Below, piece by piece: positions 1 to 9,401 of a stretch of DNA of 64,000 bases; the stretch's first letter is position 1; every line of letters starts with the position of its first letter. Origin of the DNA: Bradyrhizobium sp. Ash2021 (GTDB taxonomy: Bacteria; Pseudomonadota; Alphaproteobacteria; Rhizobiales; Xanthobacteraceae); assembly GCF_031202265.1 (NCBI RefSeq), contig NZ_CP100604.1, positions 2,710,501-2,774,500 on the forward strand, given 5' to 3'. The notes beneath the pieces were generated by a model. The model was given only the letters and a program-made list of their open reading frames with translations, ran no database searches and had not been told where the DNA came from. The translations under genes were made by a program, and so were the position numbers.

Positions 1-348
1 GGCGATGCAGCGCGCCAGCATCGAACCGGCCGCTGCCTTGATGTCCAGCGGGAATTCGCGGAACACGTAGCGGATTTTGCCGCTGTCGATATATTCCGAC
101 TTGATCTTCGGAAAAACCGTCTCGTTGAAATTCGCGCAATGCGGGCAGGTCATCGAGGCGTATTCGGTGATGGTCACCGTGGCGTTGGCCGGGCCAAGGC
201 CCATGTCCGGCAGCGATTGCGGCTTGGCGACGTCGGCGGCGCTTTGCGCCATCGCTTGCGTGATCAGCCGCAGTGGCGAGAACCCGGCGAGAGCGGCAAG
301 CCCGGTCAGCGACAGGGCGGCGGTGAAGGCGCGGCGGGTGATGATCAA
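1..348 (-). CDS. DsbA-family thiol:disulfide oxidoreductase, C-terminus cut by window edge
   Basis: Periplasmic thioredoxin-fold protein that would exchange disulfides with exported proteins. The reverse-strand frame starts at a TTG (346-348) with a GGAG six bases upstream; no ATG fits as well. Residues 1-35 form a signal peptide with a twin-arginine TRRAF near the start, which suggests Tat export, ending near AMAQ. The redox motif CPHC is at residues 68-71, within the TITEYASMTCPHC context typical of DSBA-like thioredoxins. Only 116 codons are inside the window, so the helical insert and cis-Pro loop cannot be checked. The DUF721 gene lies upstream on the same strand, 119 bp away. Confidence 0.85.
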   Translation of the reverse strand, partial: MIITRRAFTAALSLTGLAALAGFSPLRLITQAMAQSAADVAKPQSLPDMGLGPANATVTITEYASMTCPHCANFNETVFPKIKSEYIDSGKIRYVFREFPLDIKAAAGSMLARCIA

Positions 349-467
349 GGTCTGCTCCCGGGAATTGGCGCGTTCACGCCTGAAGAGGTCTTAAAAAGAA
401 GCCTTCGCTAGCTTGAAACGATAATTGTGGCAATGGCGGGTTGCGGCAGTCTGTCCGCGCCGCAGCC

Positions 468-947
468 TCAATTTCGCTTGATCGAGGCGCCCAGCCGCGC
501 CAGTGCGGCGCGCAAGTCCTCGTCCTCGACCGCGGACAGGGTTTCGGCCACCTTCGCCACCGATTTCGGGTCCGGCGCGCGGCGCGGCGGAGGCCGCTCC
601 CGGCGCGACAACGGCGCCTGGCGCAGCGCCAGCCTTCCTACCGCGCTCCAGCCGAAGAAGCGATTGACGCGCTGCAGGATGACGTCCGAGGAGTGCTGGA
701 TTTCCAGCGCCATCGGGCCCTCCACCCGCAGCACCAGCGTCGCCGGTTCCTGCGGCTGCCCCTCCACCGGCCGCGGCCACTGCATCTTCAGCGGCTCGGA
801 ATGGGCAGCGATCTCGGCTCCGGCGATCGCCGCCCAGCGGGTCACCAGCTCGCGCGCGGCAAAGCCCTGCTTGGCATAGGCATCGGAAAACACGTCGCTG
901 AGCAGGACGGAAAGCGGCTTAGCGCTGATCGGACCGGGTTTTGCCAT
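468..947 (-). CDS. DUF721 / DciA-like protein
   Basis: A 159-residue protein with a DUF721 domain at about residues 10-110: a conserved VTRWAAIAG segment, then a strand-rich part around LVLRVEGPMALEIQH. DUF721 proteins include DciA, which loads or operates the replicative helicase in bacteria without DnaC or DnaI; a replication role here is inferred from the family. The C-terminal third is Arg/Pro-rich and probably disordered. I chose the ATG at 945-947 (MAKPGPIS) over an upstream ATG at 992, because the upstream extension is Arg/Tyr-rich and unlike the family. It lies between mutY (divergent) and the DsbA-like gene. Confidence 0.8.
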   Translation of the reverse strand: MAKPGPISAKPLSVLLSDVFSDAYAKQGFAARELVTRWAAIAGAEIAAHSEPLKMQWPRPVEGQPQEPATLVLRVEGPMALEIQHSSDVILQRVNRFFGWSAVGRLALRQAPLSRRERPPPRRAPDPKSVAKVAETLSAVEDEDLRAALARLGASIKRN

Positions 948-994
948 GGGCGCCTTATAGCACCTCGCGTAGCGTAGACGGAACCATCTCAACC

Positions 995-1117
995 GTCATG
1001 GCCGGGCATAGCCGTCCGAAGGACGGCGTCGCTTCCGCTCGCCTATGCCCGGCCATCCACGTCTACCCGCGCGAAGAAGAAAGACGTGGATGCCCGCGAC
1101 AAGCGCGGGCATGACGT
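995..1117. repeat. Palindromic repeat, family A copy 1
   Basis: Intergenic element with self-complementary halves (GGCCGGGCATAG ... CTATGCCCGGCC) around GTCCGAAGGACGGCGTCGC, followed by a second arm pair CCCGCG/CGCGGGCATGACG. Related copies lie at 35931-36063 and 39441-39576. It fills most of the space between DUF721 and mutY. Confidence 0.8.
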
Positions 1118-1151
1118 GGAGGGATTTGCGTTCCAACACTAGAGTGCCTTG

Positions 1152-2279
1152 ATGACTTCTTCCGCGGCCACCAAGATCAAACGACGAAAAGCGCCTGAAG
1201 CGGCCTCCGGCCGCCCCGTGCTGCTGCTGGAGTGGTACGACCGCCACCGCCGCCGGCTGCCGTGGCGGCCGCCGGCCGGCGAGCGTGCCGATCCCTATCG
1301 CGTCTGGCTGTCGGAAATCATGCTGCAGCAGACCGGCGTCAAAACCGTCGGGCCGTATTTCGAGAAATTTCTGGCGCGCTGGCCCGATGTCGAGGCGCTC
1401 GGCCGCGCCTCGCTCGACGATGTGCTGCGGATGTGGGCCGGGCTCGGCTATTATTCGCGGGCGCGCAACCTGCATGCCTGCGCGGTCGCAGTGCTGCGCG
1501 ATCACCGCGGGGTGTTTCCCGATACCGAGCAAGGCCTGCAGGCGCTGCCCGGGATCGGGCCCTACACCGCGTCGGCGATCGCGGCGATCGCCTTCGACCG
1601 CCGCACCATGCCGGTCGACGGCAATATCGAGCGGGTGGTGTCGCGGCTGTTCGCGGTCGAGGAGCCGCTGCCGCAGGCAAAGCCGTTCATCCAGCAATTG
1701 GCCGCAACTTTGCTTGGCGATGCTCGCGCCGGCGACGAGAAGTCTCGCGCCGGGGATAGCGCGCAGGCGCTGATGGACCTCGGCTCGTCGATCTGCACGC
1801 CGAAGAAACCGGCCTGCGCGCTGTGTCCGCTGAACGACGACTGCGCCGCCTGTGTGCGCGGCGATCAGGAGACCTTTCCGCGCAAGGCGCCGAAGAAATC
1901 AGGCGCGCTGCGCCGGGGCGCGGCCTTTGTCGTCACGCGCGGCGACGAGCTTTTGGTCCGCACCCGACCCGAAAAGGGGCTGCTCGGCGGCATGACCGAA
2001 GTGCCAGGCTCGGACTGGCTTGCCGGACACGACGACAACGCGGCGCTGCAGCAGGCGCCGGTGCACAAGGGCATCACGCGCTGGCACCGCAAGGCGGGCG
2101 TCGTCACCCACGTCTTCACGCATTTTCCGCTGGAGCTTGTGGTCTACACCGCAAAGGTCGCCGCACGCACGCGCGCGCCCGCGGGCATGCGCTGGGTGCC
2201 GGTTGCGACGCTTGCGGACGAGGCGCTGCCCAATGTCATGCGCAAGGCGATCGCGCACGGGCTCGGCCTCCAGGGCTGA
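1152..2279 (+). CDS. mutY: A/G-specific adenine DNA glycosylase
   Basis: Removes adenine mispaired with 8-oxoguanine or guanine in the GO repair pathway. The 375-residue length is normal. The N-terminal helix-hairpin-helix domain carries the catalytic Glu in SEIMLQQT (about residue 55), the hairpin LPGIGPYTA (about 132-140) and the GPD-type Asp in MPVDGNIERV (about 156). The [4Fe-4S] ligands follow the exact CX6CX2CX5C pattern at about 215-231. The C-terminal half is the NUDIX-like lesion-recognition domain. A TTG codon directly precedes the chosen ATG and could serve as an alternative start. The gene is divergent from DUF721. Confidence 0.96.
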   Translation: MTSSAATKIKRRKAPEAASGRPVLLLEWYDRHRRRLPWRPPAGERADPYRVWLSEIMLQQTGVKTVGPYFEKFLARWPDVEALGRASLDDVLRMWAGLGYYSRARNLHACAVAVLRDHRGVFPDTEQGLQALPGIGPYTASAIAAIAFDRRTMPVDGNIERVVSRLFAVEEPLPQAKPFIQQLAATLLGDARAGDEKSRAGDSAQALMDLGSSICTPKKPACALCPLNDDCAACVRGDQETFPRKAPKKSGALRRGAAFVVTRGDELLVRTRPEKGLLGGMTEVPGSDWLAGHDDNAALQQAPVHKGITRWHRKAGVVTHVFTHFPLELVVYTAKVAARTRAPAGMRWVPVATLADEALPNVMRKAIAHGLGLQG

Positions 2280-2346
2280 CTGCGCGACTGCTGACAGCAT
2301 GCTGGCAGCAGGCCTGCGCTACGACAGCCGCCAACGGAGGCTCCCC

Positions 2347-2766
2347 ATGATCGCAACCGCGCTCGACCATCTCACTGCGCCGCCATCCTCAAAGCTGCTC
2401 GGCTGGCATCTGCTCGATGCGCGGCCCAGGGACGGCTGGGTCCGGATCGGCTTCGACGGCAGACCAGAGTTCTGCAATCCGGCAGGCTTCGTGCAGGGCG
2501 GCATTCTCTCCGCGATGCTCGATGACACGATGGGCCCGGCCGTATTCGTCATGACTGACGGAAAGCTCTATACCGCGACCATCACCATGACGGTGAATTT
2601 TCTCGCCCCCGCAAAGCCGGGCCCGATCACGGGCGAAGCCAATGTCACCCAACTCGGCAAGACCATCGCCTTCGTCGAGGGACGGCTGATGGCCGAGAAT
2701 GGCACCGTGCTCGCGACCGCCACGACCAGCGCGCGGCTGGTCGAGTCCGCGAAGGCCATTCGGTAG
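2347..2766 (+). CDS. PaaI-family hotdog thioesterase
   Basis: A 139-residue single hotdog domain, probably an acyl-CoA thioesterase in the cytoplasm. The PaaI signature region NPAGFVQGGILSAMLDDTMG (residues about 43-62) contains the expected catalytic loop and Asp on the central helix, followed by the beta strands of the hotdog sheet. A strong ACGGAGG lies just upstream of the ATG at 2347 and settles the start, although the open frame extends further upstream through the end of mutY. The 67-bp gap suggests co-transcription with mutY. The substrate cannot be read from the sequence. Confidence 0.88.
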   Translation: MIATALDHLTAPPSSKLLGWHLLDARPRDGWVRIGFDGRPEFCNPAGFVQGGILSAMLDDTMGPAVFVMTDGKLYTATITMTVNFLAPAKPGPITGEANVTQLGKTIAFVEGRLMAENGTVLATATTSARLVESAKAIR

Positions 2767-2806
2767 CGACGCTGGTGGCTGCGACCTGCCAGATGTCTAT
2801 CGCCTT

Positions 2807-2924
2807 CATTGCGAGGAGCGCTAGCGACGAAGCAATCCATTCTTTCTTTTCGTGGAGAGATGGATTGCTTCGCGGAGTTTATCATCGGGCGCGCATTCGC
2901 GCGACCCGGTGGCTCGCAATGACG
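2807..2924. repeat. Palindromic repeat, family B copy 1
   Basis: Inverted repeat that starts with CATTGCGAGGAGCGC and ends with CTCGCAATGACG. Internal arms GAAGCAATCCAT and ATGGATTGCTTCG form a long hairpin. Related copies are at 14376-14494 and 36076-36156. It sits between two convergent genes and could act as a transcription end. Confidence 0.8.
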
Positions 2925-2930
2925 TGAAAA

Positions 2931-4220
2931 TCAGCGCGCGTTCGAAATTTGGCTTGGCTGAGGTATGGTGACAATCGGCGGTTTGGCGTTGAGGCCTTCG
3001 ACCTGAAAACCGGCGACGCGCTTGTAGTTGGCGGCGATGTCTTCCAGTTCTTTCAGCGAGAGCACGTCGGTGACGACATTGTAGCCGTTGGGCGCGCGCT
3101 CTTCGACCAACTGCATGACCTGCTCCGGCCCGTTGCGCCGGTTGAGCATGACAAGGTCGGTAGTTGCAGGCCGGCGCTCGGCCTCATAAGCCAACAGCGC
3201 GGTATTGGTCGGGCCATGCGCCAGGATTTCGCGGGTGAGGACGCGGGCGTCCAAAATCGCCTGCGATGCGCCGTTTGAGCCGATCGGGTACATCGGGTGC
3301 GCGGCGTCGCCCATCAAGGTGACGCGGCCGAACGTCCATTGCGGGATCGGATCGCGGTCGACCAGCGGGTATTCGTAAGCGTGCGGGCAGTTCTCGATCA
3401 GGCCGGGCACGTCGAGCCAGTCGAATTTCCAGTTCTCGAACCATGGCAAGAACTCTTCGAGCTTTGCGGTCCGGTTGTAATCCTCGCGCCGCCATTGATA
3501 GGTCGGCGGCATATGCCGCTCGGCGACCCAGTTGATCTGATATTTGCCGTTCGCATCGGCCTGCTTCGAGATCGAATAACAGACGAATTTCAGGATCTCG
3601 TGGCCGGCCATGATCATGGTGCGGCCGGAAAGGAAAGCGTCGCCGGTGGTGATGCCGCGCCACAGGATGCGCCCGTTCCAGATCGGCGGGCCTTCCAAGG
3701 AATAGAGCTTTTCGCGCACCGCCGAGTGGATGCCGTCGGCGGCGATCAACAGCACGCCGTCATAGTGGCCCGCCGGCTTGCCGGTGGCCTTGTCGATGAA
3801 TTCGGCGCGCACGCCGTCTGCCGTCTCGGTCCAGCTCGACAGATGATGGCTGGTAAGAATGTTCTCTTTGCCCAGTCGTTCGATCGCGGCGTCCAGCAGG
3901 ATCTGCTGCAGCGTGCCGCGGTGGATCGAGAATTGCGGCCATTTGTAGCCGGCCTCGATGCCGCGCGGCTCGCTCCAGATCGGTTTGCCGTGCTTGGAGA
4001 AATAGGCGAGCTCCCTGGTGCGCACGCCTGACGCGTCGAGCCGGTCATGCAGGCCGAGCTCGATCAATTCGCGCACGGCATGCGGCAGCACGTTGATGCC
4101 GACACCGAGCGGTTTTAGCTCGGACACGCTCTCGAACACGCGCGCGGGGACGCCGATCTGGTGCAGGCTGAGCGCCAGCGTCAGCCCGCCGATGCCGCCG
4201 CCCGCGATTAATACGGTCAT
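2931..4220 (-). CDS. FAD-dependent monooxygenase (salicylate hydroxylase-like)
   Basis: A 429-residue class A flavoprotein monooxygenase that would hydroxylate an aromatic or similar substrate using NAD(P)H and O2. The N-terminal Rossmann motif GGGIGGL is at residues 6-12. The second FAD motif GDAAHPMYPIGSNGASQAI lies near residue 300 and matches the family GD...P consensus. The ATG at 4220 puts the dinucleotide-binding strand at the extreme N-terminus, as is usual; a longer frame adds 18 unlikely residues. It is divergent from a GST 136 bp away, which may indicate linked detoxification or catabolism. The substrate is unknown. Confidence 0.88.
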   Translation of the reverse strand: MTVLIAGGGIGGLTLALSLHQIGVPARVFESVSELKPLGVGINVLPHAVRELIELGLHDRLDASGVRTRELAYFSKHGKPIWSEPRGIEAGYKWPQFSIHRGTLQQILLDAAIERLGKENILTSHHLSSWTETADGVRAEFIDKATGKPAGHYDGVLLIAADGIHSAVREKLYSLEGPPIWNGRILWRGITTGDAFLSGRTMIMAGHEILKFVCYSISKQADANGKYQINWVAERHMPPTYQWRREDYNRTAKLEEFLPWFENWKFDWLDVPGLIENCPHAYEYPLVDRDPIPQWTFGRVTLMGDAAHPMYPIGSNGASQAILDARVLTREILAHGPTNTALLAYEAERRPATTDLVMLNRRNGPEQVMQLVEERAPNGYNVVTDVLSLKELEDIAANYKRVAGFQVEGLNAKPPIVTIPQPSQISNAR

Positions 4221-4356
4221 GATACGCCCTCGATAGCTGGCATCGTCATGGCATGGGAGCGCGGCTGTGGGCAACCGCGAAAGGCTGATATCGCCCCGGG
4301 GATGGACGGCGCGAGGGCGCGCCGTTAACTTGCCGCTTTCTCAACGAGGACTGGCC

Positions 4357-4977
4357 ATGCTCAAGCTCTATTATGCCCCCGGCACCTGCGCGCTTGCTTC
4401 GCATATCGCCCTTGCGGAGGCCGGCGCCCCCTACACGACCGTCAAACTCGATTTCAAAGCCAACCAGCAGAACAGCCCGGAATATCTGGCGATCAATCCG
4501 AAGGGGCGGGTGCCGTCGCTGGTGACCGATCAGGGGATTTTGACCGAGACGCCGGCGATGCTGGCCTACATCGCCCAGAGTTTTCCGTTAGCGAAACTGG
4601 CGCCGCTCGACGACCCGTTCGAGTTCGCGAAAGTGCAGGCCTTCAACAGCTATCTGTGCTCCACCGTGCATGTGGCGCACGCCCATAAAGGGCGCGGCTA
4701 TCGCTGGGCGACCGACGAAGCTTCCTTCGCCGACATGAAGCGCATGATCCCGAAGAGCGTCGGCGCCAGTTTTGCGCTGATCGAGCGCGACATGCTGAAA
4801 GGGCCGTGGGTGATGGGCGAGCAGTACACGATCTGCGATCCCTATCTGTTTACGCTGGCGGGTTGGCTGGAAGGCGACAGCGTCGACCTCTCGACCCTGC
4901 CGAAGGTCGCCGACCATCGCAAACGGATGGAGCAGCGGCCCGCGGTGCAGAAGGTGCTCGCCGAGGAAAAGGCCTGA
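4357..4977 (+). CDS. Glutathione S-transferase family protein
   Basis: A 206-residue cytosolic GST. The N-terminal thioredoxin-like domain begins MLKLYYAPGTCALASH, with the Cys of the beta-class/GstA-type active site at residue 10, and the glutathione-binding cis-Pro segment GRVPSLV follows near residue 51. The all-helical C-terminal domain includes the capping-box region YTICDPYLFTLAGWL. The start at 4357 follows CGAGGA. It resembles bacterial beta-class GSTs such as E. coli GstA. The neighbouring monooxygenase suggests conjugation of oxidised aromatics, but this is inference. Confidence 0.9.
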   Translation: MLKLYYAPGTCALASHIALAEAGAPYTTVKLDFKANQQNSPEYLAINPKGRVPSLVTDQGILTETPAMLAYIAQSFPLAKLAPLDDPFEFAKVQAFNSYLCSTVHVAHAHKGRGYRWATDEASFADMKRMIPKSVGASFALIERDMLKGPWVMGEQYTICDPYLFTLAGWLEGDSVDLSTLPKVADHRKRMEQRPAVQKVLAEEKA

Positions 4978-4987
4978 CAAAACGTCA

Positions 4988-5126
4988 CGTCGTCCCGGAC
5001 AAGCGAGCATCGCGAGCGCCGATCCGAGACCCATATGCCGCGGCCTGTCGTTGGAGCGCGTCTGGCAGATGTATTCGTCAACAACGGCCGCGGCGTATGG
5101 GTCCCTGCTTTCGCAGGGACGACGAC
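4988..5126. repeat. Palindromic repeat, family F-like
   Basis: Begins GTCGTCCCGGACAAGCG and ends GGTCCCTGCTTTCGCAGGGACGACG, with internal CCATATGCCGCGGC / GCCGCGGCGTATGG arms. It resembles family F (23856-23960 and 50305-50407) in ends and in the GCCGCGGCGTA core. It occupies the space between convergent GST and LysR genes. Confidence 0.65.
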
Positions 5127-5143
5127 TGCGAGGGCGTTGATTT

Positions 5144-6067
5144 CTACGCCGCCTTTCGCTTGTCGCGCTCCATCTCGCGGCCGATGCCGAGCATGATGTT
5201 GCGCAGCCAGATCGAGCCGGGGTCCATCTGGGCGCGGGTCGGGTAGAACAGGAATTGCTCGTCGATCCCGGGATCGAGCGGCGGCGCGACTGTCGTCAGC
5301 GATAATTGCTTCGCCAGCGCGGCGATCAGACGGCGCGGCACGAAGGCGACGAGATCGGTGCGCGCCGCCACGTGCAGCGCTTCGAGATACCCGGGCACCA
5401 CCAGCGCGATCCGCCGCTCGATGCCCTTGGATCGGAGCCAGCCGTCGATCAGGTCCTCGTTCCGGCCGCGAAGGATGACGGCGACATGCCGCGCCTCGAG
5501 AAACGCATCGCGCCGCTTCAGTTTGGCGCCCGAGGGATGTCCGCGCCGCACCGCCAGCGCATCGCTGTCGGTGTAGAGCCGCTGGCGGTGAAATCCGGAG
5601 AAGGCGTTGCCGATGCTGATCACCAGATCGATGGTGCGGGCAAACTCCGCGGTGAAGATCGCCGAGCCTCGCCACGGCACCACATCGATGGTTACATTCG
5701 GCGCGGCCTTCGTGATCTTCTCCATCAGCGGGGGCATCAAGAGTTCGACCGCGAGGTCCGGCATCATCAGCCGAAACTGCCGATCGCTGCGTGCGGCGTC
5801 GAAATCGTCGGGGACGAACAGCGCGCGCACCTGGTCGAGCGCCTGCGCCAGCGGCCCGCGCAAGGCCAGTGCCCGCGGCGTCAGCTCCATCCGCGCGCCG
5901 TTACGCACCAGCAGCGGATCGCCGATCAGGTCGCGCAGCCGCTGCAGCGCGTGGCTCGCCGCCGGCTGCGACAGCCCGATCCGCATCGCCGCGCGGCTGA
6001 CACTGGCTTCCCTGAGCAGCGCGTCGAGCGCGACCAAAAGGTTGAGGTCAAGCGAATTCAAATTCAT
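5144..6067 (-). CDS. LysR-family transcriptional regulator
   Basis: A 307-residue LTTR. The N-terminal winged helix-turn-helix (residues 5-65) contains the recognition-helix segment GLSQPAASHALQRLR; the rest is the periplasmic-binding-like effector domain (VTIDVVPWRGSAIF and on). It resembles NodD/SyrM-like or phenol/aromatic-type LTTRs in beginning MNLNSLDLNLLVALDALL. I chose the ATG at 6067 because the LDLNLL motif is then at its usual N-terminal place. It is divergent from an NTF2-like gene only 92 bp away, so by LTTR habit it probably controls that gene and itself. The inducer is unknown. Confidence 0.9.
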   Translation of the reverse strand: MNLNSLDLNLLVALDALLREASVSRAAMRIGLSQPAASHALQRLRDLIGDPLLVRNGARMELTPRALALRGPLAQALDQVRALFVPDDFDAARSDRQFRLMMPDLAVELLMPPLMEKITKAAPNVTIDVVPWRGSAIFTAEFARTIDLVISIGNAFSGFHRQRLYTDSDALAVRRGHPSGAKLKRRDAFLEARHVAVILRGRNEDLIDGWLRSKGIERRIALVVPGYLEALHVAARTDLVAFVPRRLIAALAKQLSLTTVAPPLDPGIDEQFLFYPTRAQMDPGSIWLRNIMLGIGREMERDKRKAA

Positions 6068-6159
6068 GAGGTGAATATATATCATATCGACTATCGATTG
6101 GAAGAATGGCGGACGGCGCCGCAATGATTGGCGATCAGCCAATCAATGGAGAAGCCGTC

Positions 6160-6585
6160 ATGAGCGCCGCCGACAACAAGAAACTGATGGAGACGATTTT
6201 CGCCGGCGTTACGGCCGGCGACCGGACTTTGTACGTCGACAGCCTGGCCGACGACGTCACCATGACCGTCACCGGCCAGTATTCCTGGTCGCAGACGTTT
6301 CACGGCAAGGAATCGGTGCTTCGCGACCTCTACGGCTACGTGGCCTCGTTGCTGAAGCAGCGCCGTACCGTTCCGTTTCGGTTCATCGCCGACGATGAAT
6401 GGGTCGCGGTAGAGGCGCGGGGCGACATGGTGACCAACGCCGGCGAGCGCTACGACAATCATTATTGCCTGATCTACCGGATCGAGAACGGCAAAATTTG
6501 CGAAATCCGGGAGTACCTGGACTCGACCCTGTGCGAGCGGGTTTTGGGACCGTTTCCCGTCGCGCGGCAGCAGGGGGCGGGTTGA
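6160..6585 (+). CDS. NTF2/SnoaL-like protein, probably controlled by the adjacent LysR
   Basis: A 141-residue single-domain alpha+beta barrel protein of the nuclear transport factor 2 / SnoaL superfamily: an N-terminal helix (NKKLMETIFAGVTAGD), the DDVTMTVTG strand, and C-terminal strands around YCLIYRIENGKICEIREYLDS. Such proteins are ketosteroid-isomerase-like enzymes or ligand binders. The ATG at 6160 is preceded by GGAGAAG, which outweighs an upstream in-frame ATG at 6106 lying inside the divergent promoter. No catalytic assignment is possible from sequence alone. Confidence 0.82.
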   Translation: MSAADNKKLMETIFAGVTAGDRTLYVDSLADDVTMTVTGQYSWSQTFHGKESVLRDLYGYVASLLKQRRTVPFRFIADDEWVAVEARGDMVTNAGERYDNHYCLIYRIENGKICEIREYLDSTLCERVLGPFPVARQQGAG

Positions 6586-6702
6586 GACGCTGGAAATTTC
6601 CGGTTGCCGCCGGCCAGCACGCTGGTGGTCGTCACGCGTCTCGCGCAGCCGGGTTGGCTGATCGAGGTCGAGGCGGTCGCGGCAATCGACGCGTGAAATG
6701 AA

Positions 6703-6727
6703 AACGGCGCCCGTGAAGGGCGCCGTT
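6703..6727. terminator. Bidirectional hairpin between convergent genes
   Basis: Perfect 10-bp inverted repeat AACGGCGCCC / GGGCGCCGTT with a GTGAA loop. A T-run follows on the reverse strand (CGTTTTCATTT), fitting a terminator for the downstream end of the GST gene at 6745. It may also stop the NTF2-like transcript. Confidence 0.7.
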
Positions 6728-6744
6728 GTGCAGTTCCGGCTCGA

Positions 6745-7431
6745 TCAGGCCGCCTTGGCCTTGAGATGGCCGAACATGATATGTCTGGCCTCGTCGTCCA
6801 TGTCGGTCTTGAAGGTGAACTTGTCCTTCAGCACGATCGCGCGCGCCGCGGCCGGATGGGCCGAGACCTCGTCGAGCAGGCGCTTGACGTTGGGGTATTT
6901 TGCAAACACGTCGTCGCCCAGCACGTTCGGCGCCATCCGCGCCCAGCCCCAGAACGCCATGTCGACGATGGTGTAGGTGTCGCCGACCATGTAACGGCTG
7001 TTGGCGAGGTGATCGTCCAGGATCTTGTAGTGGCGATGCGCTTCGTACTGGTAGCGGTTATGGGCGTATTCCAGGTCTTTTGGAGCCGCATGCTTGAAAT
7101 GCACCGCCTGGCCGGAATAGGGGCCGAGGCCGGTGGCGATGAACATCAGCCATGACAGCGTTTGCGCCCGGTTGGCGGGTGTGTTGGGGGCGAGGAATTT
7201 GCCGGTCTTTTCGGCGAGGTAGAGCAGGATCGCGTTGCTATCGAATACGAACACGCCGTCATCGTCGATCGCCGGCACCTTGCCGTTCGGATTCACCTTG
7301 AGGAATTCCGGCTTGAACTGGTCGCCCTTGCGGGTATCGACCGGCACCAGCTCATAGGGCAGGCCGGACTCTTCCAGAAACAGCGCGACCTTGTTCGGGT
7401 TCGGCGCGCCGTTGAAGTAGAATTTGAGCAT
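6745..7431 (-). CDS. Glutathione S-transferase family protein (second copy)
   Basis: A 228-residue GST from a different branch than the one at 4357. The N-terminal thioredoxin fold starts MLKFYFNGAPNPNKVALFLE, with the PxNPNKV pattern of nu/Ure2p-like GSTs in which the S/N side activates glutathione. GKVPAIDDDGVFVFDSNAILLYLAE carries the cis-Pro and the glutathione-binding DSNAI. The C-terminal helical domain includes YTIVDMAFWGW. The ATG at 7431 places the first strand at residue 2; longer frames add a disordered leader. A perfect hairpin terminator follows at 6703-6727. The substrate is unknown. Confidence 0.9.
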   Translation of the reverse strand: MLKFYFNGAPNPNKVALFLEESGLPYELVPVDTRKGDQFKPEFLKVNPNGKVPAIDDDGVFVFDSNAILLYLAEKTGKFLAPNTPANRAQTLSWLMFIATGLGPYSGQAVHFKHAAPKDLEYAHNRYQYEAHRHYKILDDHLANSRYMVGDTYTIVDMAFWGWARMAPNVLGDDVFAKYPNVKRLLDEVSAHPAAARAIVLKDKFTFKTDMDDEARHIMFGHLKAKAA

Positions 7432-7590
7432 TGGAAAGCTCCCTTTCGTTGCCGACAAAAATCGGGACGCGGCGGCACTGCCGCGGGCGGCATGTCCATG
7501 CGCAAATTCTGGCGAAAAGCGCAAGCGACGAGTTCGTGAGGAGGGCATGCAGTGCTGTCATCGCATCGGGCGCGAGCGCGCGTTTCCGCG

Positions 7591-7920
7591 CTATAGTCGG
7601 GAATACAACAGGCCGCATATGCTCGCGACGATCAGTGCAGCGCCGGCGACCCTCATGGCCGTCGCGGAACGTATCGCCGAATGCAGATTCGACGCGTCGA
7701 TCGCCGGTTCGGATCGGCGCGCATAGCCCTCGACGATAATGTGCTGATTGAAATCGCTGTGGGCGTCCAACGCATCGGATAAACCGGCGCAGATCAGCAG
7801 GATGCCGAGCAGGCCGAGACCGGCAAATCCCAACAAGGCCAGGATCAGCATTGGAAACAGGCCGACCAGAAAGATCGGCAGCAACGGTAGCAGCAGTAGC
7901 GCTTCAGATTGCCTTCGCAT
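7591..7920 (-). CDS. Small membrane protein of unknown function
   Basis: A 109-residue hypothetical protein. Two hydrophobic stretches in the first half (ALLLLPLLPIFLVGLFPMLIL and then LLGFAGLGLLGILLICAGL) look like one or two transmembrane helices. A soluble loop of about 35 residues follows, then a C-terminal hydrophobic segment (AGAALIVASICGLLY). I prefer the ATG at 7920 (MRRQSEA), which gives a positively charged start before the first helix; another ATG 63 bp upstream is possible. No family recognised. The gene lies between the GST (upstream of its start, same strand) and ccrM. Confidence 0.55.
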   Translation of the reverse strand: MRRQSEALLLLPLLPIFLVGLFPMLILALLGFAGLGLLGILLICAGLSDALDAHSDFNQHIIVEGYARRSEPAIDASNLHSAIRSATAMRVAGAALIVASICGLLYSRL

Positions 7921-8012
7921 CGCGGATCGCTCGACGCAATCAATGGCCCGCGTAGAGTTTAGTCCCCGTCTGCCTGGATTCAAGACGAATTGGCGTGATC
8001 GGCCGATGGATT

Positions 8013-9401
<1,389 letters not shown>

